From Candidatus Bipolaricaulota bacterium (GTDB lineage: Bacteria; Bipolaricaulota; Bipolaricaulia; Bipolaricaulales; Bipolaricaulaceae): a stretch of DNA of 6,358 nt. The stretch lies in NCBI GenBank assembly GCA_025060555.1, contig JANXBC010000061.1, forward strand, positions 1 through 6,358, written 5' to 3'. Under the pieces are notes generated by a model. It had not been told where the DNA came from. It saw only the letters and a program-made list of their open reading frames with translations, and did no database searches. Position 1 is the first letter of the stretch. Every line of letters begins with the position of its first letter. Positions 1 to 5,250 of this stretch are shown in pieces. Both the position numbers and the translations under genes were made by a program.

Positions 1-387
1 GGGGTGCACGTGGAGATAACAACCTTGGTTATCCCCACGGTCAATGACGGGGTAGAGGATCTGCGGTTTTTGGCCGAGCAGATCGTGCTGAAGATCGGAT
101 CAGAGACACCCTGGCATGTCACCAGGTATTTCCCCGCTTATCAATTTCAAACTCCTCCTACACCGATTCCAACGTTAGAAAAAGCCAAGGAAATTGGGGA
201 AGAGGTGGGCTTGCGGTTTGTGTACGTGGGCAATGTTCCCGGGCACCCCGGCCAACACACGTATTGTCCAGGGTGCCACGCCTTGCTCATCGAACGGGAG
301 GGCATTAGGCTCGTCAACGCCTATTTGCGTGGCAATACATGTCCACGTTGCCACGAAGCTCTTCCTATCCGTGTGCACTCAGCATAA
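1..387 (+). CDS. amrS: AmmeMemoRadiSam-type radical SAM protein, C-terminal part (5' end cut by window)
   Basis: The frame is open from base 1 to a TAA at 385-387, giving the last 128 residues; the SAM-binding Cx3Cx2C cluster lies outside the window. Visible hallmarks of the AmrS/PflA-like family (COG1180) are an early VEITTLVIPTVND strand-loop, PWHVTRYFPAY at about 37-47, and GNVPGHPGQHTYCPGC at about 77-92. A second Cys pair, CPRC at 114-117, follows, so C89/C92/C114/C117 form a zinc-ribbon-like C-terminus typical of these proteins. The family is a cytoplasmic radical SAM enzyme found with AMMECR1 and MEMO-domain proteins; its substrate is unsettled. The partners are not in the window, so the AmrS name rests on the C-terminal motifs alone; a general pyruvate-formate-lyase-activating-enzyme-like protein is the alternative. 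The gene ends just before a strong hairpin. Confidence 0.85.
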   Translation, partial: GVHVEITTLVIPTVNDGVEDLRFLAEQIVLKIGSETPWHVTRYFPAYQFQTPPTPIPTLEKAKEIGEEVGLRFVYVGNVPGHPGQHTYCPGCHALLIEREGIRLVNAYLRGNTCPRCHEALPIRVHSA

Positions 388-430
388 AAAAACTCCCTTC
401 CCGTGGGAAGGGAGTCCCTTACTTTTGTTT
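386..430. terminator. Bidirectional intrinsic terminator between converging genes
   Basis: A perfect 10-bp stem with a 4-base loop spans 392-415 (arms ACTCCCTTCC and GGAAGGGAGT). Read on the minus strand it is followed at once by seven T (complement of A386-A392), an excellent intrinsic terminator for the SLH gene that stops 21 bp away. Read on the plus strand it is followed by a weaker T-rich tract, CCCTTACTTTTGTTTT, so it probably also ends the radical SAM transcript, less efficiently. Confidence 0.9.
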
Positions 431-436
431 TGGATC

Positions 437-946
437 TCAGAAGAAAATCAGCCAGGCCAGCGCGGCGAGCCCGAGGATAACCCCGGTGAGCCCCAGGACC
501 ACGCCAAGTTGTGCTTTCTGTGCGACCTCCCCGCCCTGCCCGACTGACTGCTGCAGCGCATTAACTCGCGCGGAAAGGGTGGAGAGGTCAGAGCTCAGCT
601 TGCTCACGTCCGAGGAAAGGCTGCGAACTTGGTTTTCCAAGGTGCTGATCCGCGGGGTTAAATCTGTGGAAGCTGAGATCTTCGCCTCGATGTTCTTTAT
701 CGCCCGGTCGAGCCAGACCGCGGCATCGTAGCGAAGGAGAGGTTGATCGCCCATGAATTGGCCGCTGGTAGTGGGCACGAGGATGCCGCGGGAAAGGAGG
801 TTTTGTACCGCAGAGTAGGCGGGGTGGCTTCTGGGCACATCGCTGAAGGAGCCCCCGGTGATCCCGGCGTCCGCTAGGCCCGGGGTCAACCCCCAAACCG
901 AAACCATCCCCAGGGCTACCAACACCAAAAGTAATCTGCGCATCAT
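437..946 (-). CDS. Secreted SLH-domain / coiled-coil / C-terminal transmembrane envelope protein
   Basis: A 169-residue protein. The start at ATG 946-944 is chosen because AAGGAGG lies 7 bases upstream and a signal peptide begins there (MMRRLLLVLVALG, probable cleavage after ADA at 25-27). A second ATG follows directly. The frame stays open to 1078 but that stretch has no ribosome site or protein-like character. One S-layer-homology domain covers about 33-84 (FSDVPRSHPAY, RGILVP, LLRYDAAVWLDRAI). A coiled coil covers about 85-137, with I/L/V at 100, 103, 107, 110, 114, 117, 121, 124, 128, 131 and 135, an unbroken 3-4 heptad. A hydrophobic helix at 147-168 ends in FF-stop. This is a miniature of the Thermotoga Omp-alpha plan: SLH binds the cell wall, the coiled coil spaces, the C-terminal helix anchors in a membrane. 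Which membrane it enters is inferred, not seen. It is monocistronic. Confidence 0.85.
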   Translation of the reverse strand: MMRRLLLVLVALGMVSVWGLTPGLADAGITGGSFSDVPRSHPAYSAVQNLLSRGILVPTTSGQFMGDQPLLRYDAAVWLDRAIKNIEAKISASTDLTPRISTLENQVRSLSSDVSKLSSDLSTLSARVNALQQSVGQGGEVAQKAQLGVVLGLTGVILGLAALAWLIFF

Positions 947-953
947 TCCATCG

Positions 954-960
954 CCTCCTT
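954..960 (-). promoter_or_regulatory. Ribosome binding site of the SLH gene
   Basis: AAGGAGG on the minus strand, 7 bases before ATG 946-944. It fixes the start of the SLH protein well inside the longer open frame. Its first four bases (AAGG, 960-957) also form the end of the palindrome at 957-983, so the site would be partly masked if that palindrome folds in the mRNA. Confidence 0.85.
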
Positions 961-983
961 GGGTCAACACGCTTGACCCAAGG
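957..983. promoter_or_regulatory. Perfect 11-bp palindrome at the 5' end of the SLH gene (operator or mRNA hairpin)
   Basis: Arms CCTTGGGTCAA (957-967) and TTGACCCAAGG (973-983) are perfect inverted repeats around CACGC. On the minus strand the proximal arm ends in AAGG of the SLH gene's ribosome binding site. There is no T run after it, so it is not a terminator. Two readings fit: a hairpin in the leader that hides part of the ribosome site, or a dimeric repressor operator near the transcription start. A weak promoter-like pair just upstream would favour the operator reading. Confidence 0.7.
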
Positions 984-1010
984 ATAGGGACTGAGTTGGA
1001 GTGCAAACAA
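981..1010 (-). promoter_or_regulatory. Weak candidate promoter for the SLH gene
   Basis: On the minus strand TTGTTT (1010-1005) and TATCCT (986-981) are 18 bases apart, matching the sigma-70 consensus at 3 of 6 and 4 of 6 positions. Transcription would start near 974, inside the palindrome. The match is poor and could be chance; a promoter farther upstream is equally possible. Confidence 0.25.
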
Positions 1011-1041
1011 GGAAGCCCGGCCCATGTGCCTGGGACGCGTG

Positions 1042-1152
1042 TTCTCAAAAGACGGCCCTCTTGGTCAGGGTGCTCCATTTTGAGAGTGGACTTTTTGTCT
1101 TCGTTTGAAAAAACCCTTTGCTCGAATGCCCCCTAAGCTCTTCTCAAAAGAC
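1042..1152. repeat. Repeated TTCTCAAAAGAC motif, two direct copies plus an inverted core
   Basis: TTCTCAAAAGAC occurs exactly at 1042-1053 and 1141-1152, 99 bases apart. Nine bases after each copy a similar block follows (TGGTCAG and TGGCCAG). The complement of the first copy's core, TTTTGAGA, lies between them at 1078-1085. They may be binding sites for a regulator of one or both divergent genes, or debris of an older duplication. Confidence 0.5.
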
Positions 1153-1194
1153 CGCTGATCTGGCCAGCAACCCAAGCTATCCTCAACTTTTTCT

Positions 1195-1214
1195 AAGGTA
1201 GCCCATATTACCTT
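1195..1214. promoter_or_regulatory. Short inverted repeat upstream of the beta-helix gene
   Basis: AAGGTA (1195-1200) and TACCTT (1209-1214) flank an AT-rich centre that includes the only -10-like stretch before the gene. It lies about 65 bases before the start codon, where an operator or promoter would be expected. Six-base arms can arise by chance. Confidence 0.25.
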
Positions 1215-1279
1215 GGGAGGGGACATTGGCCCTGGCCCGGCCCATGCGGCAACCTTAGCCTCTCCCCGGTGATCGGAGC

Positions 1280-2029
1280 ATGCGTTGGTGGGGTGTGCTT
1301 TTCGCGATGGCCTTGGCCGTAGCCGGCTTAGCCCAGGTTGTAACGCGGGGGCCCATCGTCATTCGTTCCGAATCGGATCTCTACGGATTGGCCAAAGGCT
1401 TCGGTACAAACCTCTCCCCCTTTGTAATAGAGGGCTTGAGGATAGATGCCAACGCTGAACCCTTCGGCATCCTTATTGCCAACTTCTCCCACCCCCTCGT
1501 CCTCCGCAACCTAGAGGTTTACGGGGCCTCAATCGCCGCTATCCGGCTGCAAAACGTACAGAACGTGTCTTTGGAGAACGTCGTCGTCCGAGGTTCAGCC
1601 ACAGGTATCTTCCTCAGCGGAAGCCGGAAGATCACGCTCAAAGGTTGCCGCATCGAAAACTGTGGGGACGGAATGCGGCTGATGTTCGCTGAAACCATAA
1701 CCATCGAAGGGATAACCGTAAGCAAGGCGGAGATTGGCATCTGGTTTCAAGGTACAAGGTCAGCGAGTCTCTCCCGTTCCACGATAAGGGACTGTGGGCT
1801 CGGCCTACTTTTTGAGCTGGAAAGCGCCGGCAACGTGGTCGCAGAAAACGCTTTCCTCAATAACCAGGTACACGCCTACTCCGAGGGACGAAACCAGTTC
1901 GACAATGGAAAGCGCGGGAACTTTTGGGAAGGTTTTGTGGCCGAGGATAGGGAGGGAGACGGTATTTTTGATCAGGCTTATTTTATTGGTTCTGATACAG
2001 ACCGGTTTCCACTCGTTTCTCCTCCGTGA
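1280..2029 (+). CDS. Secreted NosD-like parallel beta-helix protein
   Basis: A 249-residue exported protein. Residues 1-18 form a signal peptide (MRWWGVLFAMALAVAGLA, then Q). From about 63 to 195 there is a run of about six right-handed beta-helix coils (PbH1-type), with repeating hydrophobic strands such as GILI, VSLENVVV, GIFLSG, ITLKGCRI, GMRLMF, ITIEGITV, GIWFQG and GLLFEL. The C-terminus has the NosD-family signature GNFW (213-216), an acidic D-rich turn EDREGDGIFD (222-231) that looks calcium-binding, and DRFPLV (241-246). NosD itself helps insert copper into N2O reductase, but this family is mostly of unknown function and no nos genes are here, so carbohydrate binding or a surface role is as likely. 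The start ATG follows GGTGATC (1268-1274), which could pair with the 16S tail; no canonical AGGAGG is present. The 3' end overlaps the converging gene by 52 bp. Confidence 0.85.
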   Translation: MRWWGVLFAMALAVAGLAQVVTRGPIVIRSESDLYGLAKGFGTNLSPFVIEGLRIDANAEPFGILIANFSHPLVLRNLEVYGASIAAIRLQNVQNVSLENVVVRGSATGIFLSGSRKITLKGCRIENCGDGMRLMFAETITIEGITVSKAEIGIWFQGTRSASLSRSTIRDCGLGLLFELESAGNVVAENAFLNNQVHAYSEGRNQFDNGKRGNFWEGFVAEDREGDGIFDQAYFIGSDTDRFPLVSPP

Positions 2030-2487
2030 GCCTTGGTGATTTCGCGGAGCAAAAGCCAAAAAAGCATCCATACCAAAATCATCCCGCCGACCAAGGCCCA
2101 AAAATTTACAACTAAGTGCAAAAAAGAAGCGCCGATAGCTAGGGCGATACCTGTGCCTGTCACAAACCCTGACCAAAGAAAAGCTTGACGCCGCACGGCC
2201 AAAGCTCGCGCAGAAGCGGGCAAGCGGAAAAAATCAGCACAATCCCAGGCCAAAAGACTTAAGCCAAGGAGGGCTAACCCAAGAAGAAGGCGTCCCCCAA
2301 CTGTGCAGCTTGCCGCAAGCGCTACAAAGGAGAGAAAGCCGAATGGTAGAAGCAGGCGGCGCCCCCGCACAAGGCCGGCGGTCCAAAGGATTGGGGCGAG
2401 GAGAACCGATCCCCAAGCCGGGGATAAGGGATATCCATGGCCGAGCCAGGCCACAAGCGGGACTATCCAAGCCAAGATCAGCGCCAT
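1978..2487 (-). CDS. Six-helix membrane protein, last gene of the MoxR operon, unrecognised family
   Basis: A 169-residue, strongly hydrophobic protein with about six membrane helices, near 2-16, 22-40, 45-62, 66-82, 102-121 and 125-147, and a polar tail (KAHGGETSGNRSVSEPIK). The start ATG 2487-2485 is chosen because it overlaps the DUF58 stop by 10 bases (ATGGCGCTGA); the only earlier in-frame start, TTG at 2547, adds a non-membrane stretch inside DUF58. No Shine-Dalgarno is clear, so translation probably depends on coupling to DUF58. There are no conserved catalytic motifs that I recognise. A poorly characterised multi-helix protein also follows DUF58 in some haloarchaeal MoxR clusters (DUF7519, from memory), which may be an analogue. 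Its position suggests a membrane partner of the MoxR-DUF58 complex. Its polar tail is encoded opposite the end of the beta-helix gene. Confidence 0.75.
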   Translation of the reverse strand: MALILAWIVPLVAWLGHGYPLSPAWGSVLLAPILWTAGLVRGRRLLLPFGFLSFVALAASCTVGGRLLLGLALLGLSLLAWDCADFFRLPASARALAVRRQAFLWSGFVTGTGIALAIGASFLHLVVNFWALVGGMILVWMLFWLLLREITKAHGGETSGNRSVSEPIK

Positions 2488-3749
2488 ATGTGGGTAGCGA
2501 CGCGTAATTTTCGCACAAGGCCAGCCAAAGGGCGGCGCACATCCCAAACAACCACCGCAACACCACTGCGTTGTGTGCGCCTAAGCAAAGCCCACCGTTC
2601 GAGCGTAAGGACCTGCCGCGCTACCTCCGCCTCCCACGTCTTCTCTAGCCTTCCGAACGTCAACGAGGCTGGATCGGGGAGGACCACGAGCACGCGGTAG
2701 CCGCGGGCCACAAGCTTCCCTAGCGTTTCCTCATCGCCAAAGAGGAGGGGGGAGACAAAAAGGAGAAGGGATCCGGTGGGCAAAAGGCGTGTGGGCAAGT
2801 GTGCTAGTTCTGCGAAAACCTCGGATTCCCCCAGCTCGGCCTGAGCGAGTTCGCGCAAGATCTTTTCTCCATGGCGTCTTCCATATCCTGGGAATAGCCA
2901 CGCCAGTACAGCGCCGTATTTGAGGAGGCCCACGCGGTGGCCTTGGCGCAAGTGATAGTGGGCGAGGGCGGCGGCGGCCCGCACCGCATGGTCGAAGAGT
3001 TCTGGTGGAGCACCGCGATACGCGCGGGCCCGCACATCCAGGATAACCGCTACATCCGCAGCCCGCTCCTGTTCATATTCCACCACCACGGGTTCTCCCC
3101 GGCGGGCATAAGCTTTCCACGCGAGCCGCCGCCCCTCATCCCCAGGCCTATACTCCCGCACCCCAAAGAATTCCAAACCTATTCCCCCGCGCCGAGCCCG
3201 TGCTGTTCCGGGCATGGGGAGCGTGCGCCGTGCTGCCAACTCCAAACGCGACAGGTTCTCATAGCGGGGGAGCACTAGCACCTCTTGCAAACAGGGAAAC
3301 TCTAGCTCCTCCAGGGCCAGCCCAAGCGGGTCACGCACCTCGGCCGCGACCGCATGCAGCCGATGGAGACCACGCAAAGGCTGGGACTTATACGCTATGG
3401 TCAAGCTTTCCCCGGGCTTCAACGTGCCCAAAGCCCAAGATGTGCCCTCGCTCACAGGGAAACGGGGATAAGGCCCATCCCGAACAAATAAGCTCACCTT
3501 TTGCTTGCCGATGTTCTTGACCTCCACTGTGACCTGGACTCTCTCTCCCTCGCTGATCCTGCGGGGCCACACCTCGCGCTGCACGAGCAAGGATTCTCTT
3601 GGGTTGCGGGGCATGAGGGAAAGACCCAGGGTGAAGTGCCAGACCAAAGGGATGGAGAGGAGGAGGAATCCCGGATGGCGGAAGGCCAGACCAAGACCGG
3701 CCAGGATGAGGAGCGCCAAGAATTCCAGGCGGGCTTTGCGACTGATCAT
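2478..3749 (-). CDS. DUF58 protein, membrane-anchored von Willebrand-like partner of MoxR
   Basis: A 423-residue protein. The start ATG 3749-3747 overlaps the MoxR stop as ATGA; the frame is open to 3824 but that extension reads through the MoxR C-terminus and is not protein-like. Two membrane helices (about 9-23 and 27-45) form a hairpin. A beta-sandwich-like region follows at 60-150 (VQVTVEVKNIGKQKV, LGTLKPGESL). The DUF58 signature is at 198-229: REYRPGDEGRRLAWKAYARR, then VVVEYEQER. A von Willebrand A-like fold follows from about 232 (ADVAVILD). The usual metal-site DxSxS is DVRAR here (238-242), so metal binding is probably lost. The C-terminal part (SLLLFVSPLLFGDEET, YRVLVVLPDP) continues the alternating strand and helix pattern. 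DUF58 proteins are nearly always encoded next to MoxR ATPases and are thought to be their client or adaptor at the membrane; exact function is unknown. Confidence 0.92.
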   Translation of the reverse strand: MISRKARLEFLALLILAGLGLAFRHPGFLLLSIPLVWHFTLGLSLMPRNPRESLLVQREVWPRRISEGERVQVTVEVKNIGKQKVSLFVRDGPYPRFPVSEGTSWALGTLKPGESLTIAYKSQPLRGLHRLHAVAAEVRDPLGLALEELEFPCLQEVLVLPRYENLSRLELAARRTLPMPGTARARRGGIGLEFFGVREYRPGDEGRRLAWKAYARRGEPVVVEYEQERAADVAVILDVRARAYRGAPPELFDHAVRAAAALAHYHLRQGHRVGLLKYGAVLAWLFPGYGRRHGEKILRELAQAELGESEVFAELAHLPTRLLPTGSLLLFVSPLLFGDEETLGKLVARGYRVLVVLPDPASLTFGRLEKTWEAEVARQVLTLERWALLRRTQRSGVAVVVWDVRRPLAGLVRKLRVATHIWR

Positions 3750-4699
3750 GCCGGAACTTTTGGCACCGGTGTTTGGGCAAGGATCTCCGCCACGATGTCC
3801 TCCGTGTGCACTTCCCGCGTCCAAAGCTCCGGGGAGAGGATGAGGCGATGGCTGAGGGCCGGGATAGCCACAGCCTTTATGTCGTCGGGGATCACGAAGT
3901 CCCGGCCATGGAGGGCAGCCCAGGCGCGGCTCATCCGCAGGAGGGCCAGTGTCCCCCGGGGGCTAGCGCCAAGGCCAAGGGCCTCATGCCGCCGGGTGCG
4001 GACCACGATTTCCGCCATGTATCGAAGCAGATCAGGTTCGACGAACACCGTCTCTAATGCCGATTGCATCGCCAAAACCTCCGCCGCGGAAGAGACGGTC
4101 CGCACCGTGACTTCCTCCGTTCTCCGCGCGATGCGACGCTGGAGGATCTCCACCTCTTCTTCCGCACTGGGGTAGCCGAACCGCACGCGTACCAAAAACC
4201 TGTCCACCTGAGCTTCAGGAAGGGGGAATGTTCCCTCATACTCAATGGGGTTCTGGGTGGCCAAGACCACGAATGGTTGAGGGAGTGCATAGGTGTTGCC
4301 TTCCACCGTCACCTGGTTTTCCTGCATGGCCTCAAGGAGGGCGGATTGGGTTTTGGGGGTAGCCCGGTTGATCTCATCGGCAAGGAGGATTTGTGTGAAA
4401 ATTGGCCCCGGTTGAAACACAAATTTTCCCTCTTCGCGGCGGAAGACGTGCGTGCCCACAATGTCTGCGGGCAGAAGGTCAGGGGTGAATTGCACGCGGC
4501 GAAAAGAAAGACCCAGGGCATGGGCCAGGCACCGGGCCGCCAAAGTCTTGGCTAAACCAGGATAGTCCTCGATGAGCACATGCCCACCAGCGAGGATGGC
4601 CGCAAGGATGATGGTTAAGGGTTCATGCTTCCCAACGATCACCGCTTCCACTTCGGAAAGCACGGCATCAGCCCGGTTCTTCAGCTCCAAAATGGTCAA
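3746..4699 (-). CDS. MoxR-family AAA+ ATPase
   Basis: A 317-residue cytoplasmic AAA+ ATPase of normal MoxR length. It starts at TTG 4699-4697, six bases after AAGGAGG, in a TTGA overlap with the preceding gene's stop; no ATG fits better. Motifs in order: Walker A IEDYPGLAKT (43-52, K51 T52), Walker B LLADE (105-109) followed by INRATPKTQSALLEAM, sensor 1 LATQNPIEYEGTFPLPEA (146-163, N150), arginine finger region QVDRF (R167), and sensor 2 GASPRG (R248) in the lid domain. The P-loop has Ala before the Lys (GLAKT rather than the common GxGKT), and Asp-Tyr rather than Gly-Val before PG. MoxR proteins act as chaperone-like ATPases that mature or activate partner complexes, usually through the neighbouring vWA or DUF58 protein. 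Confidence 0.96.
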   Translation of the reverse strand: MTILELKNRADAVLSEVEAVIVGKHEPLTIILAAILAGGHVLIEDYPGLAKTLAARCLAHALGLSFRRVQFTPDLLPADIVGTHVFRREEGKFVFQPGPIFTQILLADEINRATPKTQSALLEAMQENQVTVEGNTYALPQPFVVLATQNPIEYEGTFPLPEAQVDRFLVRVRFGYPSAEEEVEILQRRIARRTEEVTVRTVSSAAEVLAMQSALETVFVEPDLLRYMAEIVVRTRRHEALGLGASPRGTLALLRMSRAWAALHGRDFVIPDDIKAVAIPALSHRLILSPELWTREVHTEDIVAEILAQTPVPKVPA

Positions 4700-5250
4700 A
4701 GCTCGCCTCCTTGGGCGTAGCGGGAAAGGTCGGCCAAGGCAGCGGCCAACGATTTCTCAAAATCCCCCCTGTCTTCGCCATGGAGAAACCGCGCTAAAGC
4801 GCAATCCCCTGGCCACCGCCGGTTCCACAGGTCTTGCCAGGCTCGCTCCGGAGTAACACGTTCTCGTTCCACACGGATGGCTATGGCGATCCGAGAAAGA
4901 CGGTGCCGCAAGGCACGCCTGGCCCAGGGCGAATAACGGGCACGCTGCACAAGGAGCAACACTTCCCACCCTGTAAGAGGCGGTCGTGATTTCTCCGTGC
5001 GCCGCAACCGCTCATGCGGCCAGGTTCGGAAAAAACGCAGCGCCAAAAAAGTCAGGACCCCAAGGATCAAAAGCCACACCACCGTTTGGGGGAAAGCATC
5101 AATGATGAGGAACAGGCGAAGCGCCGGATCAACGAGGAAATCCCGAATCATCCCGGGGAAGGAGAGGAAGAAAGCGCAAAAGAGGCCAGCCAAGGCAAGG
5201 ATAAGGAGGCTGCGCCTAGCTTTGGGCGAAAGCTTTTTCCACGGCCGCAA
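4696..5250 (-). CDS. Two-helix membrane protein between DUF4129 and MoxR, unrecognised family
   Basis: About 184 residues from TTG 5250, overlapping the end of the DUF4129 gene by 35 bp. The only other in-frame start that keeps the first helix is TTG 5313, giving 205 residues and a 98-bp overlap; neither has a clear ribosome site, so the start is uncertain. A basic N-terminus (LRPWKKLSPKARR) leads into a first helix at about 14-31, and a second at about 56-74. A basic cytoplasmic-looking domain follows: LRHRLSRIAIAI (114-125), PERAWQDLWNRRWPGD (134-149), ALARFLHG (151-158). The arrangement of two helices followed by RLRR..A and W..D..LARFL is reminiscent of the small DUF7269-type proteins of haloarchaeal MoxR/DUF58/DUF4129 clusters, from memory and unverified. 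Its place in the operon and coupling to both neighbours argue for a structural subunit of the same membrane complex. Confidence 0.75.
   Translation of the reverse strand: MRPWKKLSPKARRSLLILALAGLFCAFFLSFPGMIRDFLVDPALRLFLIIDAFPQTVVWLLILGVLTFLALRFFRTWPHERLRRTEKSRPPLTGWEVLLLVQRARYSPWARRALRHRLSRIAIAIRVERERVTPERAWQDLWNRRWPGDCALARFLHGEDRGDFEKSLAAALADLSRYAQGGEL
4706..4712 (-). promoter_or_regulatory. Ribosome binding site supporting the TTG start of MoxR
   Basis: AAGGAGG on the minus strand, six bases before TTG 4699-4697 and embedded in the last codons (QGGEL) of the preceding gene. It supports the non-ATG start. Confidence 0.8.

Larger units (their letters stand above)
947..1279. other. 333-bp divergent intergenic region without a convincing gene
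   Basis: This stretch separates the SLH gene (minus) from the beta-helix gene (plus) and must hold promoters for both. It contains the palindrome at 957-983, the 12-bp direct repeat TTCTCAAAAGAC at 1042-1053 and 1141-1152, an inverted copy of its core (TTTTGAGA, 1078-1085), and a 6-bp inverted repeat AAGGTA/TACCTT at 1195-1214. Short frames crossing it have no ribosome sites or recognisable protein features. I see no strong sigma-70 promoter for the plus-strand gene; an AT-richer patch, CATATTAC, at 1204-1211 is the best -10-like candidate, without a good -35 partner. Confidence 0.6.

Noticed and set aside
973..978. TTGACC as a plus-strand -35 box
   Set aside because: No -10-like sequence lies 16-18 bases downstream; the match is explained by the palindrome.
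947..1078. N-terminal extension of the SLH gene to a start at 1078
   Set aside because: The extra 44 residues show no protein-like pattern, would put a signal peptide in the middle of the protein, and run across the palindrome and ribosome binding site.
1195..1214. Hairpin as a transcription terminator or riboswitch before the beta-helix gene
   Set aside because: The stem is only 6 bp with an 8-base loop and no T run; at most a weak operator candidate.
3750..3824. N-terminal extension of the DUF58 gene to 3824
   Set aside because: It only reads the 3' end of MoxR in another frame; the ATGA overlap start at 3749 directly precedes the expected membrane helix.
3501..4175. Long plus-strand open frame of 224 codons opposite MoxR and DUF58
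   Set aside because: It is low-complexity and rich in Arg and Ser, has no recognisable domain, and lies opposite two confidently identified genes; it is a shadow of their GC-rich codons.
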